Of a stretch of DNA of 64,000 nt, positions 29,970 to 39,843 are shown piece after piece. The position numbers were made by a program, and so were the translations under genes. Origin of the DNA: Sporisorium sorghi (lineage: Eukaryota > Basidiomycota > Ustilaginomycetes > Ustilaginales > Ustilaginaceae). Numbering within the stretch: the first letter of the stretch is position 1; every line of letters starts with the position of its first letter. The DNA is taken from assembly GCA_023212695.1 (NCBI GenBank), contig JALCCG010000102.1:1-64000 (forward strand), in the 5' to 3' direction. The notes beneath the pieces are model-generated. The model did not search any database and was not told the origin of the DNA. It saw nothing but the letters and a program-made list of their open reading frames with translations.

Positions 29970-31859
29970 TCAATGCTTGCCGTTCGAGACAGCAGCGGCA
30001 TCGACGGCAGACGCAATCACCGCCTCGGGCTGCGTGATGTTGCCGAGCGCCGACAGCACGGCCTTGAGCGAAGCGGTGGTGATGTCGACGTCGATGCCGA
30101 CACCCCAGAAGCCGGGGGCCTTTTTCTCGCCGAGCTGCTCTTTCTGGACAGGGTCGATGAGTTCGACGTACGAGGCGGCTTGTGCTTTGGATCCGTTGGC
30201 GCGCGCGCCCTGTGAGCTCGACACACTCGACGCCTTGGTGATGGCGTGTTCGCTGTACTCGCGAATCTCGGCTTTCAGGTTGAACGTCGACTCGATGGCA
30301 TCCAGGAACGCAGAGAGCGCGCCGTTGCCCGTGCCCGTCAGCTCGTGCGTCTTGCCCTCGTGCACCACTTTGCCTGTGAATCGGCGCGGGCGCGGGGTTT
30401 GGAGCCCCGAGGCGTGCTCGTCCTCGGACGTGATGCTGCTGGCGAGGTCGTCCGAGAGCGAGTAGCCGCGCAGGGCGAAGCGGCCTTCGTTGCGGCCCGC
30501 CTCGAGCGAAGCGAGGTGGTACGTCTGTGTAAAGATGCGCGTGATGTCTTCGGTGATCATCTCCTTGCCTGTGCGATCGGCGACTTGCTGGATGACTTGG
30601 TAGAAGGCGACCTGCATCCTGCGTGGCAGATCGAGACCCAGACTCTGCGCGACGAGGTAGGCAACACCGCCCTTGCCCGACTGCGAGTTGACGCGGATGA
30701 CCGCCTCGTACGTGCAGCCGAGGTCGAGCGGGTCGATGGGCAGGTAGGGGATCTCCCACGTGTTGTCGCCCTCCGCGATGCGCTTGGCCTGCGCTGCGAA
30801 GCCCTTCTTGATCGCGTCCTGGTGGCTGCCCGAGAAGGCCGTGAACACAAGATCACCGGCGTACGGATGACGCGGGTGAACGGGGATATCGTTGCAGCCG
30901 CTGACAACATCGACGACCGACTGAATATCCGACAGATCCAGCTCGCCCGGCTGGATGCCCTGCGAAAACAGGTTGAGCGCCAGCGTGACAATGTCGACGT
31001 TGCCCGTTCGCTCTCCGTTGCCGAACAGACAGCCCTCGACACGGTCACCGCCGGCGAGCAGGCCGAGTTCGGTGGCAGCGACGGCACAGCCGCGGTCGTT
31101 GTGTGGGTGGAGCGAGACGATGACCGAGGCGCGGTCGGTGATGTTGTTGCAAAAATACTCGATCTGATCGGCGTAGTGGTTGGGCGGTCCCACCTCTACC
31201 GTCGCAGGCAGGTTGAAGATGATGGGGTGGTCGTGGCTAGCCTTGCCCCACGCGGTGCGCACCGCCTCGCAGATCTTGACGGCAAAGTCCATTTCTGTCT
31301 GCGTAAACGTCTCGGGCGAGTACTCGTACTTGAAGTTGGTTCCGCCGTTTTCGGATTTTGAGTAGTGATCCACGAGCTCGCGGACGATCTTGGTGTGACG
31401 CACGGCCAGATCGATGGTCTGTTCTTGCGAGTTGCCAAAGACGACATTCCTGAAAAGCGGCGACGAGGCGTTGTACATGTGCATGACCACGTTCTTGGCA
31501 CCCTTGATGGACTCAAACGTGCGTCGAATGAGCTCCTCACGAGCCGGAGTGAGAACTTGAATGTAGACGTCGTCGGGGATCATGTTGTTCTCGATAATGT
31601 GTCGTACAAACCCAAAGTCGGTATCCGAGGCCGAGGGGAAAGCGACCTCGATCTCCTTGAAGCCGACCTGGACTAGTTTTTGATAGAATTTGAGCTTCTG
31701 CTCGCCAGACATGGGGTTGATGAGCGCCTGGTTGCCATCTCTGAGATCGACCGAGGTCCAGATGGGCGAGGTTTTCTGGATCTTGGAGGGCCAGGACCGG
31801 TTGGGGAGGTCGATGGGTTTGTACGATTTGTACTTGTCGCCTGGAATCATGGGCGCCAT
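29970..31859 (-). CDS. LEU4: 2-isopropylmalate synthase
   Basis: The 629-residue enzyme condenses acetyl-CoA with 2-ketoisovalerate, the first committed step of leucine synthesis. The metal- and substrate-binding motif VDLRDGNQ lies near residue 39 and the metal motif HPHNDRGC near 252, followed by [10 protein letters not shown]. The C-terminal regulatory LeuA domain begins near residue 495 ([15 protein letters not shown]), where leucine feedback usually acts. The start MAPMIPG (31859) is the first ATG. The frame stays open for 36 codons upstream, but that stretch begins at TTG and has no ATG, so the presequence of the long mitochondrial yeast Leu4 form is not encoded contiguously here. A spliced 5' exon could still supply one. 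Confidence 0.95.
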   Translation of the reverse strand: MAPMIPGDKYKSYKPIDLPNRSWPSKIQKTSPIWTSVDLRDGNQALINPMSGEQKLKFYQKLVQVGFKEIEVAFPSASDTDFGFVRHIIENNMIPDDVYIQVLTPAREELIRRTFESIKGAKNVVMHMYNASSPLFRNVVFGNSQEQTIDLAVRHTKIVRELVDHYSKSENGGTNFKYEYSPETFTQTEMDFAVKICEAVRTAWGKASHDHPIIFNLPATVEVGPPNHYADQIEYFCNNITDRASVIVSLHPHNDRGCAVAATELGLLAGGDRVEGCLFGNGERTGNVDIVTLALNLFSQGIQPGELDLSDIQSVVDVVSGCNDIPVHPRHPYAGDLVFTAFSGSHQDAIKKGFAAQAKRIAEGDNTWEIPYLPIDPLDLGCTYEAVIRVNSQSGKGGVAYLVAQSLGLDLPRRMQVAFYQVIQQVADRTGKEMITEDITRIFTQTYHLASLEAGRNEGRFALRGYSLSDDLASSITSEDEHASGLQTPRPRRFTGKVVHEGKTHELTGTGNGALSAFLDAIESTFNLKAEIREYSEHAITKASSVSSSQGARANGSKAQAASYVELIDPVQKEQLGEKKAPGFWGVGIDVDITTASLKAVLSALGNITQPEAVIASAVDAAAVSNGKH

Positions 31860-32211
31860 GGTGGAGGTGTTTCCGCTAGGGTGTTGAGTAGTGTGCGCAG
31901 TTAAAGATGAGAGAGGATGAAAGCGCGAGAATGAATGATGGCGAGAAGAAAGAAGAAGAACAAGCAAAATGCTGAGTGCCTTTCACTCAAGCCGGTTCCA
32001 GTTCAAAGCGCTTCTGCTGCGCTTCTGCTGCGCTACAGAGAGTGACACGACGCGGAAGAACGCGCAGCAGCAGCAGCAGCAGCAAGCAAGCAAGCGTTTG
32101 GCCTGTCATGTGAACAAAAAGCATTTTTATTTTTGTATAAAAAATATTTGTTTGACCCGTGACTCGAAAGGTGCCGATTTCTGTGTGTGTGTGTGTGTGA
32201 AGATGACTGAA

Positions 32212-32290
32212 GAAAAAAAAAAAAAGCCTTGCCGCTGCGGTGTGCTCTTCTTTTTCTTCGCAAGTTGGCCCGATGGCAGTGAAGCAAATC
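32212..32290 (+). repeat. 79-base direct repeat, left copy at gap edge
   Basis: This starts with G and thirteen A and ends GCAAATC exactly at the N gap. It is identical by eye to 32389-32467. Its position at both gap edges suggests overlapping contig ends, not a biological duplication. Confidence 0.9.
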
Positions 32291-32388
32291 NNNNNNNNNN
32301 NNNNNNNNNNNNNNNNNNNNNNNNNNNNNNNNNNNNNNNNNNNNNNNNNNNNNNNNNNNNNNNNNNNNNNNNNNNNNNNNNNNNNNNN
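32291..32388. other. Assembly gap (98 N)
   Basis: A run of 98 N is bounded on each side by the same 79 bases. Its true length may be zero or negative if the flanking contigs overlap. Confidence 0.98.
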
Positions 32389-32467
32389 GAAAAAAAAAAA
32401 AAGCCTTGCCGCTGCGGTGTGCTCTTCTTTTTCTTCGCAAGTTGGCCCGATGGCAGTGAAGCAAATC
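32389..32467 (+). repeat. 79-base direct repeat, right copy at gap edge
   Basis: Begins immediately after the N gap and is identical by eye to 32212-32290, including the thirteen-A run. Unique sequence resumes with GGTGATCTC. Confidence 0.9.
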
Positions 32468-32574
32468 GGTGATCTCACAAGATGGAATGATCTCACAAGA
32501 TGGAAATTTGGCCGTTCAGGGTCCAATTCTCGAGAAAAGCGCTTTCTTCTTGACCGTCACATTGGATACCAACC

Positions 32575-33615
32575 ATGCCGAAGGAGGTGGTTGCTGCGCG
32601 GTCGGATAGCACTCGGCAAGTCAACGCGCTGATACATCCCACTCTCAAGACCAATCACTCGCCGGCACCCTGCTCGAAATCAGCGCTCAACGCCCGAGCA
32701 CGCGAATGGTGGGCGTCGCACGAAACGTCACACGGTCGCAAAGTTGACGGGGATGGTGGTCTGCAAATCCCCTCCAACTGGCCGAACCATGTGGTCTATA
32801 TCACGCAGAACTTGGTCGCTCCGTCGATACCCGAGTCAATAGCCACACGCTACGTGCTCCCACCTTTGACCGCTGCTGCACAGCCGACACACGAACCGAC
32901 TGCCGGCCCAAGCAGCCCCGCAAACCTGCCTCGAGCAACGCACAACGACGGCCGACTCGAGACCCTCTACACCACTCTTCTACAATACCAGGTGCCACTG
33001 ATCATTCACCGCATCGATAACGACACACCGTGGTGCCCTGACTCCTTCCACTCGACGAGCCGCAAGCTGAGCTGCCACCCCGCTGCGGGCTCGTTTGGTC
33101 TGTTCGCCGCGCAGGACATTGCGCCCAACACGTTCATCCGGCCCTACCTGGGGGTGCTGCATGCCAAGGCGGATGCGGACTTCTACTCGACCTACGACTT
33201 GAGTCTGTGCCATGATCCGAGGCTTGCTGTTGAAGCTCAACCCGGCACTGTCGAGCGTTTGGCAGATGACATCGACGCTCTGTCTCTCGAGAACGAAACG
33301 GACCCCACCGCGCTCTACCTCGACAGCCGCCACTGGGGCAACGAATCGCGCTTCGTCAACGACTACCGTGGCATTGCGACCAAGCCCAACGTCGAGTTTC
33401 GCTCTTTTCTTCAGAGTCCGGAACAAGGTGGTGAGCCGCGCTTCCAGATGGGCCTGTTTGCGGTGAGACCCATCCACAAGGGCCGGGAACTGCTCATCAA
33501 CTACGGCAAGAGCTTCTGGGTTCATTTTGAGCAGCTGATCGAGATGCAGAGCAGAGAGCAGGCAAAGTCTGCACCGCCTGCCAAGAAGGAGCAGGGCGTC
33601 GGGGGAGAGAGGTGA
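32575..33615 (+). CDS. SET-domain protein (putative lysine methyltransferase)
   Basis: The 346-residue protein has a SET domain at about residues 165-312. Visible are the first strand motif GSFGLFAAQDI (near 172), the region ESRFVNDYRG then KPNVEF, and the closing GLFAVRPIHKGRELLINYGKSFW (near 290-312). The central motif departs from the canonical RFxNHxCxPN: Asn-Asp-Tyr replaces Asn-His-x-Cys, but the later Pro-Asn is kept. There are no pre-SET or post-SET cysteine clusters. It may methylate a histone or a non-histone protein, or have lost activity; the substrate is unknown. The ATG at 32575 is the first in frame. Confidence 0.8.
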   Translation: MPKEVVAARSDSTRQVNALIHPTLKTNHSPAPCSKSALNARAREWWASHETSHGRKVDGDGGLQIPSNWPNHVVYITQNLVAPSIPESIATRYVLPPLTAAAQPTHEPTAGPSSPANLPRATHNDGRLETLYTTLLQYQVPLIIHRIDNDTPWCPDSFHSTSRKLSCHPAAGSFGLFAAQDIAPNTFIRPYLGVLHAKADADFYSTYDLSLCHDPRLAVEAQPGTVERLADDIDALSLENETDPTALYLDSRHWGNESRFVNDYRGIATKPNVEFRSFLQSPEQGGEPRFQMGLFAVRPIHKGRELLINYGKSFWVHFEQLIEMQSREQAKSAPPAKKEQGVGGER

Positions 33616-33807
33616 AACAGAGCACAAACTCGATCCCATCCAGGCCATGCTGCAGAGGAGTCGGATGCGTGTTGCCAAAACTGCCGGGTCGAGGCCACCC
33701 CATCAGCCGCAGTCACGCACATAGACACCCTTTCCGCATACACACTTGACGCAATCTCGTGATGGAAACCACGTTGCACAAGTACTATTTTACAGCATCT
33801 TCACCGC

Positions 33808-36800
33808 TCAACGACGCTTTCGACTCTTATCCCCCTTGCCCGTGTACGACACATTGTCGCTGCCCTTGCCCGCCTTCTTGCCCGCCACCTGGCTCAGCGG
33901 CACATACGCGTACGGGCTCTTGCCGTTGCGGATCACATCGCCGCCGCCGCGCTTGGCACGGAACTCTTTGCCGATCGTCTCCTTGACGCGCTTCTTTCGG
34001 TCCGATGCAGCCGCAGGCGTACCCGACTGCACCTGGCGTGCGCGGTCCTGCGCCTCCTCGAGTGCCATCTGCTCGAGCTCCATCTCGCGCTCGGCTTCGC
34101 GCGTGCGCTTGTTGTTCTTGTTGAACTTGACTGCGCCGCCGCGCACCTGTGCCATGCCGTCCACGCCGCGCGCTTGGTTGATGTACGCGGTTCCCGCACC
34201 TTCGACGTCGACGGGCTGGGCGGCGTCGGCTCCGTCCGCGAATGAGACGCGCTTGCCCTTGCCGGCGGGAGCCTCGTCGTCGTCGATGACCATGCGGCCC
34301 GTGGCTTCGTCGAGCGCAAACTTGCTCGCTTCTTGACCCGGCTGGCGCTTCTTGTTGCGCCCGTTGGCGGCGTTCTTGGCGTTCGGGTTGGTGAGCGAGA
34401 TGCGCGCCGTGGCGCTGCGGTCGAGCAGATCCATGGGAACGTCGTCGTCGTCGTCCATCTCGATGTACACCTCGTCCTGCTGCTTGGCACGACGACGGCC
34501 TCGCTTCTCGTCAGCCTCACCGCCGTTCTTGCGGTTACGGTTGCGAGCCAACGCAGCCGCGGTGCCGCCTTTGCGTTTGTCGCCCTCGCCATCTTGGTCC
34601 TCAACATCGTCGTCCGAATCGGAAATGTCCGACTCGGACCCGTACACCACCTCCTCGAACGCATCGTTGCCGCCGCCCTTGGTCTTGAGGATACGAGGCG
34701 CCAGACCGGGCTCGTCGTCGTCATCCTCCCCAACACCCGCCTCGCGCTCGGCAGCAGCGTTGGCCTTCTTGCGCTTAGCCCGCTCCTTGCGCTTGCGGAT
34801 GTTGTTGATCAGCTTGCGGTTGTCTTGGTCCGTGAGCTGGTAGATGCGCTCAAACCCAAATCGACGCAGCAGACGCTCGAAAATGTGGCGCACTTTGACC
34901 TTGAAATGCTGCTTGTGCTCCGTCGACCATCCGAGCAGCGCCGGGATGAGCTTGGGCAGGTGCGCGTCGATCAGCGCCGTGTTGAAGTCGACGATGGCCA
35001 CTTTGACGAACCCAATGGCCGACTTGACGATCTCGCGGTTCGCCGACTGCAGATATACCTCAATGGTGCTGAGCAGCTCGTCGAGCACACTCTGCTCGAG
35101 ATTCTCCTTGAACTCGTACACGAGTCGCGAGAGCGCAGTGATGGTGGCGCTGATCATGTGCGGCGTCGTGCCCGCCAGACCGGCGGCCACCATGGTGAGG
35201 TACTCGCTGATCGAGGCCGAGACGACGCCGCCCTCGGCCATCTCGCTGTCGTCCTCGTCTTGCGCTTCGGTCGCGGCAGCATGCCCCTCGACGAGCGAGC
35301 GGTTGATGACGCCGCCCTGCTCCATCTTGTGGCCCATCTGGACGAGCAGCTCGTAGGCGTTCTGGCGCGTGAGTGCATTGACCTCCTTGGTGGCCAGCAC
35401 CGCTTCAGGGATGATGGTGGGCAGGTGGTGCAGTTCGTTGGAAGGAATGCTTGGCACAAGCGTGGCGAGGAGGAGCACACGATCGCGCTTGGCACCGAGC
35501 GCAACGCTGGCCGTCGACTCGCGCAGCTTGTCCAGCAAGTCGCCAACCCGGTTGGCGCCTTCGTTCGCATCAGTGACCAGCAAGATCTGCTTGCCGGCAT
35601 CGCCTTCGAGCAGACGGCTCAGGATACGGTAGCTCTTCTTCTGGACTGTCGAATCGTGCGAGCGCAGCACGTTGTCCTGGCAGACGAGCGCAAACAGGTC
35701 GGCAGCCGAGCCGTTGGCACTCTTGTCGAGGTGCGGGATGAGCGCCGAGAGCAGGTCGAGCATCGTGTAGGGGACGGGCGGCGGCGTGTTGGGGTTTTCC
35801 TTTTGGACACGCTTCTGCTTGGTAGAGAGCGTGGGCAGCGCCTGCTCGAGCGTCGTCTTGACGTTGGTGTAGGTGTTCTGCACGTCCTGCGGCGACATGA
35901 CGCGCAGGTAGGCGGCGATGGTGTCGTAGACGAATCCGCGTCCTTCACCGGGCGACTGCGAAAAGACGTTGAACAGCACGGCCAGCAGGTTGGGTGCGAT
36001 GGCGGAAAGATGAGCAATGCTGGCCTTGCCGTCGGCCTGGTCCAGCCCAAAGGCGTGCTTGAGCGACTCCGAGGGAGCGCCAGACGAGACGAGCGCTTCG
36101 TTGCGATAGACGAGCGCCTGAAGACCTCGGCAGATCGAGGGGCGCAGGTTGGGCTGCGTGTAGAGTACGTTGGTCAAAAGCTCGGCAAACTGCCTGGTGA
36201 AGGCAGAGAGGAGATCGCGAGGCATGGCGCAGTAGGCAGGGAAGAGCGCCCAGATCTGCTCGGTAAGCGCCTCGTACATCTTTGCCTCGACGGGGCGTCC
36301 ATCGCTTTCGGCTTCCTGGCGCTTGTTGAAGATCTTTTCCGAGAGCGAGACAAGGTCTCGCGTGAAATGGCCGAGCTCGGCGTTGTTGATCTTGGTGCGG
36401 ATGAGCGGAACAAGCCAGGCGCGACCGGGACCGTCGGCTTCCCCGAAAAGATTGAGCGGCAGGGCCTCGAGGAGCAGACGCGGGCCGCACACTTCGACGG
36501 CAGCGGCAATGACCGTGTCGGCGTACTCGCGGTGCTCAAAGTTGTCTTGCTGGCGCAGCTCGGCGACGGTCTGGACGATGTGCATGGTGAGCGACGCAGC
36601 GGCGGGGTGGGGAGGCTGCGTGTTGGGCACGTAGTGGTAGCGCAGACGCGTGATGAGCGAGGCGAGCACCGAGAGGATCTCTGCGCGCGAGTGCATGTAT
36701 TGCAGCGAATCCTTGCCGAGCGCGTCTTCGATCGACTGGATCATGTCGAGCAGAGGAGCGTTGGCAGCTTTCTTCTTGGAGAAGGACGCTTCGAGGGAGT

Positions 36801-38223
36801 CGGCGACGGCAGCGTCAGGGACACAGTAGCGCAGGAGCGCGATCAAGGTGTCACGACCCGCAGAACGGACGGCAGGGGCGGTGCGCGATGCATCCGACTT
36901 GGCGGAGAGCGAAAGCGCAAAGACGTCGTTCCAGACCTGTGGCGCGAGTTGCCAGGCGGGCTGGCCTTGCTCAAAGCGCGAGTAGGCCGACATGGCGTGC
37001 TCGAGTGCGCGGAGGTAGGCAGGCAGCAGCTGGACGTCGGAGCTCGAGGGGACAAAGGCGGGCGAGCGGAGCGACTCGAGCAAACTCGAAAGGGTAGCTT
37101 GGCCGATGCTGCTGGGAGTGCAAGTGACGTGCGGCTGGATGAGAAGCGCATCTGCCTGCGCTGCGCCTGACGAGATGCTGGGTCGGCACGTCTTGAGGAA
37201 GGCCTCGAACACGTCGAAAGCGGCGACGGCGAGGAAAGGGTTCTGGATGCCTGGCAAGCGAAGCAGAGCAGCTACGAGGTCGTCGACCTGAGCGATGGGG
37301 AGGATGTTGATCATCTGCTTGGCAAAGCCGCAGACCCAGATGCCGACGGAAGCGGTGTCGCCCTGGTTCTGTCGGAGCGCGGCGGCGGCTTGAGCTTGCT
37401 TGGCAGTGCCGGACTTTCTGTCATATTTGGGATGGAGTGGGTCGTCCTTCTTTTTGGACTTGCTGGATGAGGACGAGACAGAGCCGGCATCTGCGACATG
37501 CGTCAAGGTGGAAATGATCCAGTCAAAGGTGAGCTCGAGGTAAGGGTGATACGGCTTGACAGAGGCAGCAGCTGTGGTGGCGAGGATGGTGGTGGCGAGG
37601 AGCTGGGCGCGTCTTCGAACCTTGGGACGCGAATCAGCGCAGAGGTTGAGGGTGGCCGACCAGCAGGATCGCAGTGGGACATCCTTTTCGAGCGCAGCAG
37701 TGTCGGCCTCGAAGGCAGTGTAGACGGCTTGAAGGATGGCGAGGGCCGACTTGAGCGCGGATGCGTAGTTCTCTGCGGCCGAAGTGTCGTTGACGTTGAA
37801 GGTGGCTGGGTGGGGGTTGCTGAGCAGCTTGCCGATGGCGGGGATGATTGTGGCCAGCTTTGCGCGGACGATGCCAGCAGATACGTGGGGAGCGACAATG
37901 GACAAGAGGTAGAAGACGTTGTTCATGAGCGAAGGTGGGGAGCAAGGCGATTTGGCCAATTCGAGCATGGACTCGAGCGCGAGAAAGTATTCGGCTGGAG
38001 CACGCTGAGTGAAAGCATGCTGAGATGCGGCTGCTCCTGCAGAGGTGGATGCGCTGGAAGCGTCTTGCTCGGTGAGAGTCGCTTCTACAGCGACAAGGAG
38101 CTGTGCTGGACCTTTTTGGTTTTCGAGTTTCGAATTGGTGTGGTGGCGAATCTTGGAGAGAGCGCTGTGCAGGCTGTCCAAGCTAGCGGCATCTGCCGAG
38201 GCGTCCATGTTGATCGAGGTCAT
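33808..38223 (-). CDS. RRP12: Rrp12, ribosomal RNA processing/export factor
   Basis: The 1,471-residue protein is an all-helical HEAT-type protein of the Rrp12 family (yeast about 1,230 residues). The NUC173-type central region lies at about residues 400-620 (PAWQLAPQVWNDVFALS). A conserved later segment reads KVRHIFERLLRRFGFERIY and is followed by a Lys/Arg-rich stretch (NNIRKRKERAKRKKA). The last ~330 residues are charged, with acidic and basic blocks, and end in KGDKSRKRR. Rrp12 works in maturation and nuclear export of pre-40S and pre-60S particles. The ATG at 38223 (MTSINMDAS) is chosen; the frame is open for 101 more codons upstream, but that part reads through the poly(T) promoter tract and is not protein-like. 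Confidence 0.93.
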   Translation of the reverse strand: MTSINMDASADAASLDSLHSALSKIRHHTNSKLENQKGPAQLLVAVEATLTEQDASSASTSAGAAASQHAFTQRAPAEYFLALESMLELAKSPCSPPSLMNNVFYLLSIVAPHVSAGIVRAKLATIIPAIGKLLSNPHPATFNVNDTSAAENYASALKSALAILQAVYTAFEADTAALEKDVPLRSCWSATLNLCADSRPKVRRRAQLLATTILATTAAASVKPYHPYLELTFDWIISTLTHVADAGSVSSSSSKSKKKDDPLHPKYDRKSGTAKQAQAAAALRQNQGDTASVGIWVCGFAKQMINILPIAQVDDLVAALLRLPGIQNPFLAVAAFDVFEAFLKTCRPSISSGAAQADALLIQPHVTCTPSSIGQATLSSLLESLRSPAFVPSSSDVQLLPAYLRALEHAMSAYSRFEQGQPAWQLAPQVWNDVFALSLSAKSDASRTAPAVRSAGRDTLIALLRYCVPDAAVADSLEASFSKKKAANAPLLDMIQSIEDALGKDSLQYMHSRAEILSVLASLITRLRYHYVPNTQPPHPAAASLTMHIVQTVAELRQQDNFEHREYADTVIAAAVEVCGPRLLLEALPLNLFGEADGPGRAWLVPLIRTKINNAELGHFTRDLVSLSEKIFNKRQEAESDGRPVEAKMYEALTEQIWALFPAYCAMPRDLLSAFTRQFAELLTNVLYTQPNLRPSICRGLQALVYRNEALVSSGAPSESLKHAFGLDQADGKASIAHLSAIAPNLLAVLFNVFSQSPGEGRGFVYDTIAAYLRVMSPQDVQNTYTNVKTTLEQALPTLSTKQKRVQKENPNTPPPVPYTMLDLLSALIPHLDKSANGSAADLFALVCQDNVLRSHDSTVQKKSYRILSRLLEGDAGKQILLVTDANEGANRVGDLLDKLRESTASVALGAKRDRVLLLATLVPSIPSNELHHLPTIIPEAVLATKEVNALTRQNAYELLVQMGHKMEQGGVINRSLVEGHAAATEAQDEDDSEMAEGGVVSASISEYLTMVAAGLAGTTPHMISATITALSRLVYEFKENLEQSVLDELLSTIEVYLQSANREIVKSAIGFVKVAIVDFNTALIDAHLPKLIPALLGWSTEHKQHFKVKVRHIFERLLRRFGFERIYQLTDQDNRKLINNIRKRKERAKRKKANAAAEREAGVGEDDDDEPGLAPRILKTKGGGNDAFEEVVYGSESDISDSDDDVEDQDGEGDKRKGGTAAALARNRNRKNGGEADEKRGRRRAKQQDEVYIEMDDDDDVPMDLLDRSATARISLTNPNAKNAANGRNKKRQPGQEASKFALDEATGRMVIDDDEAPAGKGKRVSFADGADAAQPVDVEGAGTAYINQARGVDGMAQVRGGAVKFNKNNKRTREAEREMELEQMALEEAQDRARQVQSGTPAAASDRKKRVKETIGKEFRAKRGGGDVIRNGKSPYAYVPLSQVAGKKAGKGSDNVSYTGKGDKSRKRR

Positions 38224-38759
38224 GTTCGGTGTGATGCCGCGAGAGCAAAGCACTGGACGTGAGACGGTCTTAGAATGGGAGGAAACCTGAGCAGGGACGG
38301 ATGTGGCTGTGTTGAGAGCAGAGTGTGCTTTTGACACACAGCGTCCTGAGTTGCGGCGGAAGCGATGCTTGGTCACCAGTTGCGGCTGTTCCGTCGAGAT
38401 CAGAAAGAGAGTGGGCTCGGTGTGAGAAAGTGACGAGAAAGAGACGAAGGAAGGAAAGAGGAGGAAGAGCCGAGACTGATGAGTGTGTTGCACTTTTCTT
38501 TTCTTTTTTTTTTTTTTTTCCCCCAAAAACGCTCCTTCAAGAAAAAAAAAAAAAAAAAAAAAAAAAAATTCGTGGCGAAGAAGACCCTTGCGAGCTTGAG
38601 CTTACCTCTGATTACATAATGTAGCACAAGCCGGTCCGGAGCAACGCATCGACGTCAACGTGCGCCTGACCCGTTGTTCGCAGAGTGTAAGAAGCTCGTA
38701 TCGATCTGCTTGATCAACACTCGCTTCTTCTTTCCATCCTCACTCTTTCCCTATCGTCG
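38224..38759. promoter_or_regulatory. Divergent promoter RRP12 / RKI1 with T16 and A27 tracts
   Basis: The two genes are transcribed away from each other. A T16 run (38504-38519) and an A27 run (38542-38568) stand 22 bases apart and are complementary, so they could pair into a stem or act as a nucleosome-free region. No coding sequence is supported within. Confidence 0.5.
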
Positions 38760-39843
38760 ATGCGATCCAGACTTTGTTCGCTCGCTTCCTCCTCCATCCT
38801 TGCTTCAAATTGCCGTCCGTTGGCTCGCTGTTCATCTCTCCTGCAGCCTCGTATCGCTACTGTCCAACTTCAGCGCACCTTCTCGGTCCTACGATCTAGT
38901 CCGCGCAACATGGCCTCTTCCACTCCTGCTAGCGCAGCAAATGCTTCCAACTCAAACTCGTCCGCTTTCAAGAGCACCGAGCTGGCTCAGCTCTCTGGCG
39001 TCGAAGCTGCCAAGCGCGCTGCTGCTTACGCTGCCGTTGACAATCACGTCAAGCCCAACCACGAGATTATCGGCATTGGTTCAGGTGAGTAGCCACGAGC
39101 GCTTTCAATTGCAATCGCACTGCAGTTGACTGACTTTTTGTGCAATTCCTCGCGCTCCACTTCCAGGCTCGACGGTGCCCTACGTCGTCGAGCGCATCGC
39201 ACAGCAAGGCGCCACCGTCAATGCAAAGCGCTGGTTCGTCCCTACCGGCTTCCAATCGCGCGAGCTCATCATCAACGCCGGCCTTCGTCTCGGCGATGTC
39301 GACAGCTTCCCCAGCATCGACGTCACCATCGATGGTGCTGACGAGGTCGACAATGCGCTCAACTGCATCAAGGGCGGCGGTGCGTGCCACTTGCGCGAAA
39401 AGGTGCTCGCCGAGGCCGCCAACGAGTTTGTCGTCGTCGCCGACTACCGCAAGAACGGCTCGCAGCTCGGCACAAGGTGGCTGCAGGGTGTGCCTATTGA
39501 AGTGGCGCCGTTTGCGTATGCCAAAGTGCTGCAGAATCTAGTGAAAATGGGCGCGCACAAGCCCGTGCTGAGGATGGGCAAGGCCAAGGCTGGGCCAGTG
39601 GTGACGGACAATGCCAACTTTTGCATCGACGCTCCCTTCCCGGAGGCGCAGATGAAGGACCCCGCGGATCTGTTGAAGCGCATCAAGCTGCTCACCGGTG
39701 TGCTCGAGGTCGGGCTGTTCTGCAACATGACCAAGTCGGCCTACTTTGGCAACGACGACGGGACGATCACCATCAAGACTGCCGATGGCAAGGTGCAGGA
39801 GGGTGTTCACTTTGATGTTTCCAAGCCTCCTCCGACAGCATGA
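38760..39843 (+). CDS. RKI1: Ribose-5-phosphate isomerase A, one intron
   Basis: Exons are 38760-39084 and 39167-39843 (intron 82 nt, GTGAGT donor, TTCCAG acceptor), giving 333 residues. The splice restores GIGSGSTVPYVVERI, the phosphate-binding loop of the RpiA family. DGADEVD and KGGGACHLREK are the active-site motifs. The enzyme interconverts ribose-5-phosphate and ribulose-5-phosphate in the pentose phosphate pathway. The first ATG adds 50 residues that are rich in Arg, Ser and Leu with no acidic residue, like a mitochondrial presequence. A second ATG at 38910 (MASSTPAS) has a much better start context and would give a typical cytosolic enzyme. Confidence 0.93.

Larger units (their letters stand above)
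31860..32574. other. Divergent promoter region LEU4 / SET gene with assembly gap
   Basis: This spacer contains CAG/AAGC-rich sequence (about 32063-32096), a GT dinucleotide run (about 32183-32198), and a 98-base N gap (32291-32388) flanked by a 79-base direct repeat. Promoters of LEU4 and of the SET-domain gene should lie here. No gene is supported. Confidence 0.6.

Noticed and set aside
31860..31967. Possible mitochondrial presequence for LEU4
   Set aside because: The 36-codon extension begins at TTG and contains no ATG, so it is not a normal start. A spliced 5' exon would be needed.
31969..32632. Open frames running through the N gap
   Set aside because: They translate unknown bases and the duplicated 79-base flank, so they are not evidence of genes.
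34333..37170. 945-codon open frame antisense to RRP12
   Set aside because: Arg/Glu/Gln/Val-rich composition with no recognisable motif; a shadow of the GC-rich RRP12 codons.
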